From Streptomyces asoensis (GTDB lineage Bacteria; Actinomycetota; Actinomycetes; Streptomycetales; Streptomycetaceae), in NCBI RefSeq assembly GCF_016860545.1, contig NZ_BNEB01000005.1:558001-622000 (forward strand): a stretch of DNA of 64,000 nt, written 5' to 3'. Below are positions 42,043-50,372 of this stretch, in pieces. The notes below the pieces were generated by a model. It saw nothing but the letters and a program-made list of their open reading frames with translations, was not told the DNA's origin and searched no databases. Positions within the stretch are counted from its first letter, which is position 1. Each line of letters begins with the position of its first letter. The position numbers were made by a program, and so were the translations under genes.

Positions 42043-45000
42043 TCAGTCGCCCACGGTTTCTTCGATCTGGTCGGATCCGGCCATCGCGCCCGCCCACAGG
42101 CGCACGTCCGCGACGCGTCCGGGCAGGTAGTGCCCCCACGCTCGGGTGGCGAAGTCCTTGCCGACCGCGAAGTCGCCCGAGCCGATCGTGGCCGTGAACG
42201 CCTGGTCGTCGCCGTTCTGGACGGCTCCCAGATAGAGGCCGATCGTGCCGTCCTGGGCGTTGAGGACACCGGTCATCCTGACCATGCCGTCCACCGCGGC
42301 GGCCTCTTCCGAGGACACGGCGCTGAAGGTGCCGCCGGCATCGAGGCGGCCGAAGCGCCAGAAGCCCACCGGGACGGTCTTCTCCTCCAAGGTCTCCTCG
42401 TCCAGCACGGTCTGTTTGTCCGTCAGCTCGTACCACAGGCCCCAGGACGAGCCGTCGGCCGTGCGCTGCCCCACCACCTGGCCGGTGTAGCCGACGCTCT
42501 TGCCGGCCAGCGCGGTGGCGTCCAGCGACGCGAGCGCCGTGACCGTGAACGACCCCGTGTCGTCGACCACCGGGCCTGCCGTGGTGGCCGCGTCGTCCAC
42601 GCCGTCCAGGACGATCGCGTCGCCGTCCAGCGAGGCGCCGCCGCCGAGGGCCAGCGACCGCCCGTAGCCCGAGGTGGTGTCGGCGACGGTGCTGCCGGTG
42701 CCCCGGTCGGCCGACCAGTCGGCGACCAGTTCCACCCCGGCGTTCCCCTGCGACGTCAGTGCCCGCGCGTCGTCCTCGATCTCCTCGGGGGACAGGGCCC
42801 GCTGCCACGCCGTGGGCTCGTCGATGCCGCCCTTGAAGTAGTCCACGTAGGTGTCCGCGTACAGCAGGCGGCCGATCTGGAACGCGCCGTCGGCATGCCA
42901 GGCGGGCCCCGCGTCGGCCGAGGCCTGGAGCTTGCCGTTCACATAGAGGTGGACCTTCTTGGCGACGGCGTCGTGGACACCTGCCACGTAGGTCCACACG
43001 CCCTTGGGCGCGGTGGTGGGCGCCGCCGCCTCGTGGAAGGCGCCGTCCGTGCCCAGCACGCGCATGCTCCACTTGGTGCCGTAGGAGATGATGAACGGGC
43101 TGTACTTCGCGGTGAACGGGCTCGTGGCCGTGGACTGACTGAGGACCGTCACGGTCTTCGTGGAAGCCGGGTCGACCCGTACCCAGGCGGCGACCGTGTA
43201 CGACCCGGTCGTGTCCAGCACCGTGCCGGCCGTGGCCGCGTAGCCGGTGGCGCCGTCGAGGGCCAGCCCCTTGTCCGTCACCGGTGTCGCCAGCGGCACT
43301 CCGGCGGCGTCCCGTGTGATGAGCCCTCGACGGCCGCGGTCGTCGCGGACCGCGCCACCGCCGAGGGTCGCGTTGTCCGCGCCGTCCCAGGTGGCGGAGT
43401 CCAGCGCCGCTCCGTCGTTCTCGCCGAACTGCCACTGGCCGACGGGCTTCTCGCCGTCGGCGACCAGGAAGTCGACGACCGACTGGGCGCCGTAGCGTCC
43501 GATGCCGTCCTTGGCCCGCACGTACAGGCGGTACGTGCCCGCCTTGGTGGGCGTGACGCCGACCGACACCGAAGCCCCGGTCTGGTCCTTCGACCAGGCG
43601 GCCGTGGAGGAGAGCTTGTACTGGTAGGCGACGTTGGTGTCGCCGGTGGCGGGCCCGAACTTGAAGGTGCCCTTCACGGCGGGTCCGCCGTGAGCGGTGC
43701 AGTCGTTGGTCGTGCAGGGCGTGTAGGGGCTCCCGACGGTGACGGCGGGCGCCTTGGGCGCGCTGGAGTCCACCTTGAAGTAGCACCAGCCCGTGGTGGA
43801 GGCGTTCGACGCCCCGGCCAGATAGCTGGCGCCCCCGTTGTAGTACGACCGCGCCCAGGCCCGGTACCGGTAGAGGGTGCCGTCCGTCAGGGTGGACCAG
43901 GTGAGCGTCACCTTGGCGTTGTCGCCGACGTAGCCGGTCGAGGGGCGTACGTCACCGTTGCCCGGCGCGGTGTCCACCCAGGTGCTGCCGCTCTTGCTGT
44001 CGAGGTCGTAGGCGATCCGCAGCTGGGCGTCCTTCTCGCCGCCGGCCTTCGTCTGCGCGGTCGCGGCCAGCGCGGGGGTGGGGTCGGAGACGACCGCCGG
44101 GTCGCTCTCGCTGGTCTCGCAGACCGTGCCGGAGCCGGTGACGAGGCCGATGGCGCTCGGCTTGTCGGGCAGCCCGACGAAGTTCACGGCAAGCACGGCG
44201 TCGTTCTTGAACCGCTTCCACGCCGACGGGTCGGACTCGTCGTGCGCCTTGATCTCCAGCGTCAGCCGGGAGAACTTGCCCGCCGCGAAGTTCGACAGCG
44301 TGGAGGTGAGGTTCTCGTTCGTCTCGTCCGGATTGTCGTTGAACTCGATCGGCGCGTCCGGAGCGTCCGGGTCGCACAACGACCCACGACCGGCCGACAC
44401 GTTCCGGTCCACCATCAGATCCAGCTCCGCCGGCCGCGACGACCAGGTCGTCGCGGAGGAGATGTTGTTCGTCCGCACCAGATCCACCCAGCGCGGATCG
44501 CACTGGAACGCCCACGGCTCCGTCACCCGGAACGTCGCGTCCAGGACCTTCTTGCCCTTCAGACTCGCCGGGGAGAACTCGAAGTACAGCTTCTGCACAT
44601 ACCCAGGACCGCAGTAATAGCCGTTCCAGGTACCGCACTTGCCGGCACCCTTGCCCTGGTCGTCGTCACCGTTGCCCCACCCGTACGACTCGTAGCCGTC
44701 ACTGCGCAGCAAGGTGCGCTCCGACTCGCCCCAGGTCACCGTCGGATCGATGAACAGCGGAAAGGCGTCCGCTCCGGTCCTGGTGAGCATCGTGGTGTCC
44801 GGCACCACCGACAGCGAGTCCTCGGTGACGGCCACGTCCATCCTGGCGACCTTGTCACCCTCACCCGGCTCCACCCCCGACCCCGAAGGCACCCCCTCGG
44901 CCGCGCCGGAGGCAGCCACCGGCCCCTCACCCACCGCCTGCGTCCGCAGCGACCGAGCCCCGGGCCCCGACGAATCCCCGGCGTCCCCGGACGCGCCGGC

Positions 45001-45825
45001 CGCCTCCCCCGCCGAGTCCCACATCCGGGCCGGCGGCGCCTTGAACACCGTACGGCCACTGCCGTCCACGGCGGTGAGGTTGCCCGCGGCCCCTTCACGC
45101 ACGTCCAGACCCCGGGCCTTCAGCCCGAAGGTGAGCTTCTTCAGCTCCTCGTTCGCCGCGGCCTGAGGCGTCTTCACGACGAACACCGGCTGGAAACTCT
45201 CCGGCGTCGCCGTCACCTGAAGGTCCACACCCGGCAGAACCTCGGCGTACACGGCACGCGCACCGTCCAGCCGGGGCGCGGGCAGCTCGCCCGGCCATCG
45301 GAGTTCCAGGGAATTTCCCTGCTCCTCGATCCGGGCCAGGGGAGCCTTCTCCCCTCCCCCGGAGAAGGCGATCGACACGGCCGCCGCCTCAGGACCGACC
45401 GTGCCGTCGGAGCGCTTCTCCAACGTCGCGTCCGGCGCCCGCCAGCCACCACCCGGATCGGCCACCCGCACCGGAACCACCGACTGCTCCATGGTGAACG
45501 TGAAGCCGTCCGGGTCGGCGAAGACCGTCGTCCGGTCCGTCCGCTCCCCCGTCACCTCCACCCGCTCGCCGGAGGCCTTCGCCTCCGCCAGCGCCCGCTG
45601 CCCCTCCGTCGAAGGCGCGGAATCCGCCTCCGGGAAAGCGGCCGCGGCCTGCTGCGCGGGCAGCGCCAGCAGACTCAGCAGGACGGCCACCGCGGCCGTC
45701 GTCGCTCCCGTTGCCGTGCGTCTGCCGCGTCCACGACGTCCGAACGCGCCTGAACCACCCCGTGCCGACAGCACTGAACTCCGCCCCCCAGAGTCAGAGA
45801 ATCCCGAAAAAGTGCTCGCATTCAA
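42043..45825 (-). CDS. Giant secreted LamG-domain protein
   Basis: 1260-aa exported protein that pairs with the RHS gene. Signal helix ~37-60 (TTAAVAVLLSLLALPAQQAA); N-terminal beta-sandwich region with a DNRLREP-like module (YVQKLYFEFSPASLKGKKVL ... LVRTNNISSATTWSSRP, ~385-440); fibronectin-like/Ig-like segments with Cys pairs (~560-790); then two concanavalin/LamG jelly-rolls (YTVAAWVRVDPAST ... FKGGIDEPTAWQRALSPEEI, and FTVTALASLDATA ... LPGRVADVRLWAG). Likely adhesion or glycan binding at the cell surface. TTG 45825 (AAGGGGA upstream) is accepted; GTG 45774 with GGCGGAG is a real alternative. The LamG-RHS order recurs in Streptomyces. Confidence 0.9.
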   Translation of the reverse strand: MNASTFSGFSDSGGRSSVLSARGGSGAFGRRGRGRRTATGATTAAVAVLLSLLALPAQQAAAAFPEADSAPSTEGQRALAEAKASGERVEVTGERTDRTTVFADPDGFTFTMEQSVVPVRVADPGGGWRAPDATLEKRSDGTVGPEAAAVSIAFSGGGEKAPLARIEEQGNSLELRWPGELPAPRLDGARAVYAEVLPGVDLQVTATPESFQPVFVVKTPQAAANEELKKLTFGLKARGLDVREGAAGNLTAVDGSGRTVFKAPPARMWDSAGEAAGASGDAGDSSGPGARSLRTQAVGEGPVAASGAAEGVPSGSGVEPGEGDKVARMDVAVTEDSLSVVPDTTMLTRTGADAFPLFIDPTVTWGESERTLLRSDGYESYGWGNGDDDQGKGAGKCGTWNGYYCGPGYVQKLYFEFSPASLKGKKVLDATFRVTEPWAFQCDPRWVDLVRTNNISSATTWSSRPAELDLMVDRNVSAGRGSLCDPDAPDAPIEFNDNPDETNENLTSTLSNFAAGKFSRLTLEIKAHDESDPSAWKRFKNDAVLAVNFVGLPDKPSAIGLVTGSGTVCETSESDPAVVSDPTPALAATAQTKAGGEKDAQLRIAYDLDSKSGSTWVDTAPGNGDVRPSTGYVGDNAKVTLTWSTLTDGTLYRYRAWARSYYNGGASYLAGASNASTTGWCYFKVDSSAPKAPAVTVGSPYTPCTTNDCTAHGGPAVKGTFKFGPATGDTNVAYQYKLSSTAAWSKDQTGASVSVGVTPTKAGTYRLYVRAKDGIGRYGAQSVVDFLVADGEKPVGQWQFGENDGAALDSATWDGADNATLGGGAVRDDRGRRGLITRDAAGVPLATPVTDKGLALDGATGYAATAGTVLDTTGSYTVAAWVRVDPASTKTVTVLSQSTATSPFTAKYSPFIISYGTKWSMRVLGTDGAFHEAAAPTTAPKGVWTYVAGVHDAVAKKVHLYVNGKLQASADAGPAWHADGAFQIGRLLYADTYVDYFKGGIDEPTAWQRALSPEEIEDDARALTSQGNAGVELVADWSADRGTGSTVADTTSGYGRSLALGGGASLDGDAIVLDGVDDAATTAGPVVDDTGSFTVTALASLDATALAGKSVGYTGQVVGQRTADGSSWGLWYELTDKQTVLDEETLEEKTVPVGFWRFGRLDAGGTFSAVSSEEAAAVDGMVRMTGVLNAQDGTIGLYLGAVQNGDDQAFTATIGSGDFAVGKDFATRAWGHYLPGRVADVRLWAGAMAGSDQIEETVGD

Positions 45826-45874
45826 ACCGTCCCCTTACCCACCGTCAAGAAGTCGTCGCTTTACGCAATGGCCA

Positions 45875-45888
45875 TTTGGCATGCCAAA
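45875..45888. promoter_or_regulatory. Perfect 14-bp palindrome upstream of the LamG-RHS genes
   Basis: TTTGGCATGCCAAA, 50 bp before the TTG start of the LamG gene, next to a second short palindrome (ATGGCCAT, 45868-45875), in the only AT-rich part of the region. A candidate repressor or activator site. I cannot place -35/-10 boxes confidently. Confidence 0.45.
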
Positions 45889-45949
45889 ACCGGTCAAACG
45901 ACGTAAGGAAAACGAGCCTTTTCCGAGCCGATGTCCACGCGGGGCGTGC

Positions 45950-46077
45950 GACGAAAGACGGATGAAAGAAAAGAGAACGACGAAAGAAAGGGGAAGGACC
46001 CGAGAAGGCAGGGGAAAGGGAGGAGCGCAGGGAAACGCGAAAGCGGGGGAAAGGCCGGGCGAAAGGGGCGGCGCCCG
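45950..46077 (+). other. Purine-rich tract (polypyrimidine on the coding strand)
   Basis: About 125 bp of almost unbroken A/G on the plus strand with recurrent GAAAG units, between the small membrane protein stop and the LamG promoter region. Very atypical for this GC-rich, mixed-strand genome. It may form triplex DNA, or on the minus-strand transcript a CU-rich unstructured RNA between operons. Confidence 0.6.
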
Positions 46078-46269
46078 CTAATTGATGGTCATCACCAGGT
46101 AGAGGCCCGCCACGACCGCGACCACGCAGACGACCGCCAGAACCACCAGTGCGAGGCCGATCAGGCCTGTCGTGCCGGCGATCAGCGTCCACCCGGCCCG
46201 CTCCGCGCGCTCGGCCCGCCGGACCGCGTCGCGGTAGTCGCTGTCGTCGTTCCAGTCGCCCTCGGTCAT
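46078..46269 (-). CDS. Small membrane protein, 63 aa
   Basis: MTEGDWNDDSDYRDAVRRAE then RAERAGWTLIAGTTGLIGLA, leading into one long or two close transmembrane helices (LIAGTTGLIGLALVVLAVVC / VVAVVAGLYLVMTIN). The soluble part is acidic then Arg/Glu-rich. Homology unrecognised. ATG 46269 follows GGGGGG at 4 nt. It lies 56 bp downstream of the membrane-anchored Mrr-like nuclease, same strand, so it may be its membrane partner. Confidence 0.68.
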   Translation of the reverse strand: MTEGDWNDDSDYRDAVRRAERAERAGWTLIAGTTGLIGLALVVLAVVCVVAVVAGLYLVMTIN

Positions 46270-46325
46270 GGTTCCCCCCTCACCGGAGCTTACCGGCTGC
46301 CCCGTCCCGCCCCCAGGCCCGGCGG

Positions 46326-47168
46326 TCACGGCTGCGGCTCGTACATCGGCTCCGGTTCCCGCTCCTGCCCCTGTTCCAGCTCCCAGGGCGCCGGGCCGGT
46401 ACCGGTCTGCCAGTGCCAGAGGTCGTCGCCGTCCACGCACACGATGCCGCACTGCTCCGCATACTCCAGGGCGGGCGCCGTGAAGTCGCCCGTGGTGACG
46501 ACGGCGGCGACCTCCGCCCCGTGCACGGTGTAACAGGTGCCGCCGAAGCGCTGCATGTCCTGGGAACCGACACGGTTGGTGTCGCTGTAGCGCTTGCACT
46601 GGACGACGAGCGCCCGCCCGTCCGGTGTCCTGCCGATGACGTCCGCGCCCAGGTCTCCGGCCCCGCCGACGACTTCCACCGCGGTGCAGCCGTCGCGCCG
46701 GCAGAGCTCGGCTATCGCCTGCTCGAACTCGTCGGGATCCAGCTCCTCGTAGACGATCGCCTCGGTGACGGCCACCGCCTCCTCCACCGGCGGTACCACG
46801 GGCTCGGTCAGCCGGACCGTCCGGGCGATGTCGTGCCGGGCGTCGGGCGCGGGCGCCGGCGGTGCCGTCTCGAGCGCCTCCACCACCGTCTCCGTGGCCG
46901 CCTCCAGGGACCTCGCGGCCCGGCGCGCGACTCTCGCCGCCGAGAAGCGGCGCCGCCCCCGGTGGCCCGCGACGACTCCCGCCGAGGCGAGCAGCAGGAG
47001 CGCGACGGCCCAGCCGGGGCGGGCCTGCGCCGCGGCGGCGACGGTCCTGCCGACCATGACCGCGAGCGTCAGGAGAATGGCGAGGAGCACGAAGTACACG
47101 GCCGTGGAACGGAGTTCGAAGCGGCGCGGAGCACGCACGGCCTGCGGGGCACTGGGGGGTACGGTCAT
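46326..47168 (-). CDS. Membrane-anchored Mrr-like restriction endonuclease
   Basis: 280-aa protein with two N-terminal transmembrane helices (STAVYFVLLAILLTLAVMVG and GWAVALLLLASAGVVAGHRG), an acidic Pro/Ala linker (~75-135) and a C-terminal PD-(D/E)xK nuclease domain of the Mrr_cat type (PF04471). Visible motifs are CRRDGCTAVEVVGGAGDLGA, then Asp in GADVIGR, and the QxK end of the active site in ALVVQCKRYSD, followed by VGSQDMQRFGGTCY. Mrr nucleases usually cut modified DNA; membrane tethering suggests action at the envelope or during DNA entry (inference). ATG 47168, GGGAGG ~10 nt upstream. No methyltransferase is nearby. Confidence 0.88.
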   Translation of the reverse strand: MTVPPSAPQAVRAPRRFELRSTAVYFVLLAILLTLAVMVGRTVAAAAQARPGWAVALLLLASAGVVAGHRGRRRFSAARVARRAARSLEAATETVVEALETAPPAPAPDARHDIARTVRLTEPVVPPVEEAVAVTEAIVYEELDPDEFEQAIAELCRRDGCTAVEVVGGAGDLGADVIGRTPDGRALVVQCKRYSDTNRVGSQDMQRFGGTCYTVHGAEVAAVVTTGDFTAPALEYAEQCGIVCVDGDDLWHWQTGTGPAPWELEQGQEREPEPMYEPQP

Positions 47169-47346
47169 GGCGGTGCTTCCTCCCGGTCCGGCAACGAAGA
47201 TCATCCAGCGTGTGCCCAGGACCGGCCCCCGCCATGCGGGCGCGCTGCCGACGAGCCATTTCCGCACCGCACACGGGAGTTGATGCCCTTTCGGCCGTCC
47301 GGCGTGCGGTTCGGCCACGCGGGTGTCTCCGCCGCGGCGCGCGGGC

Positions 47347-48462
47347 TCAGGTCGCCGTGTAGCCGAGCTGGCGCCGCATGTACGGGGTCATGAGGGTCTT
47401 GGCCTTGGCCAGGACGGAGGTGCGGCTGCCCAGTACTGCGCTCTCACCGCCCGGCACCGGCACCACCGTCAGTCCGTCCGCGGCGCCGAAGGGGACGATC
47501 AGCGGGGTCCGCTGGGCCGGCCGGTAGAAGCGCGGCTCCCTGCGATGCCGGGCAGAGCTGCCCGAACTCCTCAGATGCGCGCGGATGTTATGCGCGGCGA
47601 GGTCGGCCTGGGCGAGCGCGGCGGGGGTGATCTTGAGTTCTGTCGCGTCGTTCACGTCGCCGACCGCGAAGACGTCCGTGTGCCCCTCGACCCGGAGCCT
47701 GCGGTCGACCCTGATGTGCCCCGACGCGTTGAGCCAGTCACCGTGTCCGGCGAGCCGCAGCCAGAGCGTGTTGGGCGTCGTGCCCGTGGCCCAGAAGGAG
47801 AGGTCCGCCTCCATGTCGTTGCCGTGCGCGTCCCGGTAGGTGCCGAAGTCGTTCCCGGGCGACATGAACGAGTCGAGACGCACCTCCACGTCGTGGGACT
47901 CCAGCCAGGCCAGCGCCCTGCGCCCGGCCCGCTCGCTGCCCGCGGAGTTCAGCAGCGCCGTCCCGGCGTGGGCGAGCGTGACCCGGGCGTCGGGCCGGGC
48001 GAGCCGCACCTCCGCGGCGAGTTCCACGCCGGAGGGCCCTCCCCCGACGACCAGGACGTGTCCGGCGGTGGCGACCTTGCGCTGGTGGCCCGCGAAGGAC
48101 TTGATCGTCTCCTCGGGCGTCGTGCCGGTGAAGCGGGCCGGTTCGGGGTAGTCGGCGCCGGTGGCGATCACCAGGACGTCGTACGGGAGCCGTTCGCCCG
48201 TCGCCAGCACGACCTGCCGTGCGCCGGTGTCGACGCGTACCGCCTTGCCGACGACCATCCGGCCCTCGCGCAGCAGCCGGTCGTACGGGATGAACGGGGT
48301 GACCGACCACTCCGGGCGCACGCCCGCCCGCAGGGAGGCGATGCGGTGGAAGAAGACCTCCTTGCGGTCCACCAGCGTGACGCGCGCCGTCGCGTCCAGT
48401 CGTTTCGCGAGCCGGACGCCCGCGTAGCCGCCGCCGATCACCACTATGTCGCCGTCGCGCAC
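47347..48462 (-). CDS. NDH-2/FSP1-like NAD(P)/FAD oxidoreductase
   Basis: 371-aa two-dinucleotide-domain flavoprotein. FAD motif IVVIGGGYAGVRLAKRLD at the N-terminus, NAD(P)H motif GHVLVVGGGPSGVELAAEVR in the middle, the ATG motif YDVLVIATGADYP, and a second FAD motif VFAVGDVNDATELKITPAAL. This is the type II NADH dehydrogenase/AIFM2 pattern, so it probably passes electrons from NAD(P)H to a quinone at the membrane face. GTG 48462 is chosen (AGGAGA 5-6 nt upstream); an earlier GTG at 48519 lacks a site. It stands next to a genomic deletion scar and the Mrr-like operon. Confidence 0.88.
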   Translation of the reverse strand: MRDGDIVVIGGGYAGVRLAKRLDATARVTLVDRKEVFFHRIASLRAGVRPEWSVTPFIPYDRLLREGRMVVGKAVRVDTGARQVVLATGERLPYDVLVIATGADYPEPARFTGTTPEETIKSFAGHQRKVATAGHVLVVGGGPSGVELAAEVRLARPDARVTLAHAGTALLNSAGSERAGRRALAWLESHDVEVRLDSFMSPGNDFGTYRDAHGNDMEADLSFWATGTTPNTLWLRLAGHGDWLNASGHIRVDRRLRVEGHTDVFAVGDVNDATELKITPAALAQADLAAHNIRAHLRSSGSSARHRREPRFYRPAQRTPLIVPFGAADGLTVVPVPGGESAVLGSRTSVLAKAKTLMTPYMRRQLGYTAT

Positions 48463-48660
48463 GCGCGTCTCCTGTGCAGGGGGAAGTGAGCGGCGCGCCG
48501 TGGGGGCTTCCTCGGCCACTCGACTGGCGAAGAGCGTAGCGCTTGAACTTTTAAGTTCTCGTGGAGTCGTGTGCAGCTGTGTGGACGTTCCGTGAAGGCG
48601 TGCGGAACGCCCGTCCGCGCCACCCGATGCGCGGGCGCCCGCCGCCCACGCACCCGTCGC

Positions 48661-48945
48661 TCAGGCGTCCTGCGGCCCGCCGGCCGTGGGCAGCCACACG
48701 CGCATCGTCGAGGGGCCCCGCCGCGCCCAGGAGTGGTACGGCACCAGGACGATCCCGGTGGGCGCCGCCACGGGTGCGGCGGCCCGGCCGAGCGGAGGGT
48801 AGGCCAGGGGGCCGCGCCGTCCGGTGCGGCGAGGAGTGCGCCGTCGACGACGACCGTGCCGTCCGGGCCGTCCTGCGGCTCGGCCGACGGATCCACGCGC
48901 ACGGCGTCGACGTCCCGCCCGTCCGGCAGGTCCGCCGGGCGGCGG
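48661..48945 (-). pseudogene. GH127-like (beta-L-arabinofuranosidase) C-terminal remnant
   Basis: Minus strand reads ADLPDGRDVDAVRVDPSAEP, then TVVVDGALLAAPDGAAPW in one frame, then after a one-base shift PTGIVLVPYHSWARRGPSTM and RVWLPT before a TGA at 48661. That ending (PYHxWANRGPSTMRVW) is the family-specific C-terminus of GH127/DUF1680 enzymes. Only the last ~90 residues survive, with at least one frameshift and no start. Confidence 0.6.
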
Positions 48946-48953
48946 CTGCGACA

Positions 48954-49063
48954 TGAACCGGACGACCAGGGCGCAGAAGTTCATCTGGAACGCCGACGGC
49001 ACCCCGAACTTCGGCACCCCGGTGGCCCTCGGCGTCCCCCTGACCGCTCCGTCCGGGGAGTAG
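48954..49063 (+). pseudogene. GH43-like (arabinanase/xylosidase) C-terminal remnant
   Basis: Short open frame MNRTTRAQKFIWNADGTPNF, then GTPVALGVPLTAPSGE and stop. RAQxFxWNADGTPxFGxPVA...PSGE is the usual C-terminal tail of secreted/intracellular GH43 enzymes in Streptomyces. Nothing upstream on this strand is coding: at about 48950 the DNA switches to the GH127 remnant on the other strand. The apparent ATG is probably fortuitous. Confidence 0.6.
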
Positions 49064-49094
49064 CGGGGAGCAGCCGCACGGCACAGCGCGGCGA

Positions 49095-50255
49095 TCACAC
49101 GGCCTGGTCCCCCAACAGCTCACCGGGAACGACCGGTTGGGGGACCGGTACGGGTGCCGTCGTCGGCTTGCGGATCAGGAGCAGCGCCGCGTCGTCGTGC
49201 AGCCGGCCGCCGACATGGGCCAGCAGTTCGTCGTGGACCGCGCCGACCGTGCGCGCGGGTTCGTCGCACAGATGACGCGCCAGGCCCTCGACGAGCGGAT
49301 AGAACTCGCGGTCGCGGTCGCGGGCCTCGATCACGCCGTCCGTGTACAGCAGCAGCTGGTCCCCGTCGGCGAAGGGCAGCACCTGGAGGCTCGGCGTCTG
49401 GTCGGTGAGGGCGCGCAGTCCCAGCGGCGGGGCCGGCTGCGTGGGCTCCACCGCGGTGACGGCGAGAGAGGCGCCCACGAGCAGCGGCGGGGCGTGCCCG
49501 CAGTTCACCACCTCCAGCTGCCCGGGGCGCGGGTACCCGGCGACCACGGCGGTGACGAAGTCGTCGGTGCCGAGGTTGCGCGCGAGGCTCCGTTCGATCC
49601 GGTCGACGACGGCGAGGAGGTCGGGTTCGTCGTAGGCGGCCTCCCGGAAGACACCCAGCACGAGTGCCGCGGTCCCGACGGCGGGCAGCCCTTTGCCGCG
49701 CACATCGCCGACGATCATCCGCACGCCGTACGGGGTGGGCACGAGTGCGTAGAGGTCACCGCCGATGCGCGCTTCCGCGGCCGCCGCGCTGTAACGGACC
49801 GCCACCTCGAAGGGACCGACGGTGGTCGGCACCGGCCTGAGCAGGGCGTGCTGGGCGGCCTCGGCCACCGACCGGACGTCCGCGAGCACCCGTTCCCGGC
49901 GTCCCCGCAAGGCGCTGGCCAGGGCGCCCGCCAGCGTGACCGCCACCAGGGAGGCCAGCACGGCGGCCACCTCACGGCCGGGCGCGCCGGCCCGGGCGCC
50001 GAGCGTGGCTCCGACGGCCCCGGCGAGGAGACCGACACAGAGGACACCGCGCGGGCCGTTCGTGGTGGCCGCCAGTGCGGGTCCGGCCGCCAGGAGGGGC
50101 AGCCAGATCATGCCCGCGTCGCCGAAGAGGCCGACGAGCATGATGACGAGCAGGATCAGAACCGGCAGCAGGGGGCCTGCCACCCGGTGCCGGAACGATC
50201 GGAACAGCAGCGTCGGATGGTGGTGGTCGCCGTCACGGTTGCGCGCATGGCTCAT
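49095..50255 (-). CDS. Membrane-anchored SpoIIE/PP2C-type phosphatase
   Basis: 386-aa protein with four or five N-terminal transmembrane helices (LLPVLILLVIMLVGLF, MIWLPLLAAGPALAAT, VLCVGLLAGAVGATLG, LASLVAVTLAGALASAL), a short linker (~115-140) and a PP2C domain: EARIGGDLYALVPTPYG, VGDVRGKGLPAVGTA, NCGHAPPLLV, LYTDGVIEARDRDRE, and HDDAALLLIR. Expected role: dephosphorylating an anti-sigma antagonist in response to a membrane signal. ATG 50255 has only a weak site. No cognate STAS/anti-sigma gene is present in the window. Confidence 0.9.
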   Translation of the reverse strand: MSHARNRDGDHHHPTLLFRSFRHRVAGPLLPVLILLVIMLVGLFGDAGMIWLPLLAAGPALAATTNGPRGVLCVGLLAGAVGATLGARAGAPGREVAAVLASLVAVTLAGALASALRGRRERVLADVRSVAEAAQHALLRPVPTTVGPFEVAVRYSAAAAEARIGGDLYALVPTPYGVRMIVGDVRGKGLPAVGTAALVLGVFREAAYDEPDLLAVVDRIERSLARNLGTDDFVTAVVAGYPRPGQLEVVNCGHAPPLLVGASLAVTAVEPTQPAPPLGLRALTDQTPSLQVLPFADGDQLLLYTDGVIEARDRDREFYPLVEGLARHLCDEPARTVGAVHDELLAHVGGRLHDDAALLLIRKPTTAPVPVPQPVVPGELLGDQAV

Positions 50256-50372
50256 GCTTCGTCCGCAGTCCTCACCTGTGGGTGCGCCGGGGCACTTCGA
50301 AATGTCCGTTTCCCCTAGGGAACGGGATCGGCCCGGACGCTCACAAGGATCAGATTTTCAGATAGTGAACGA

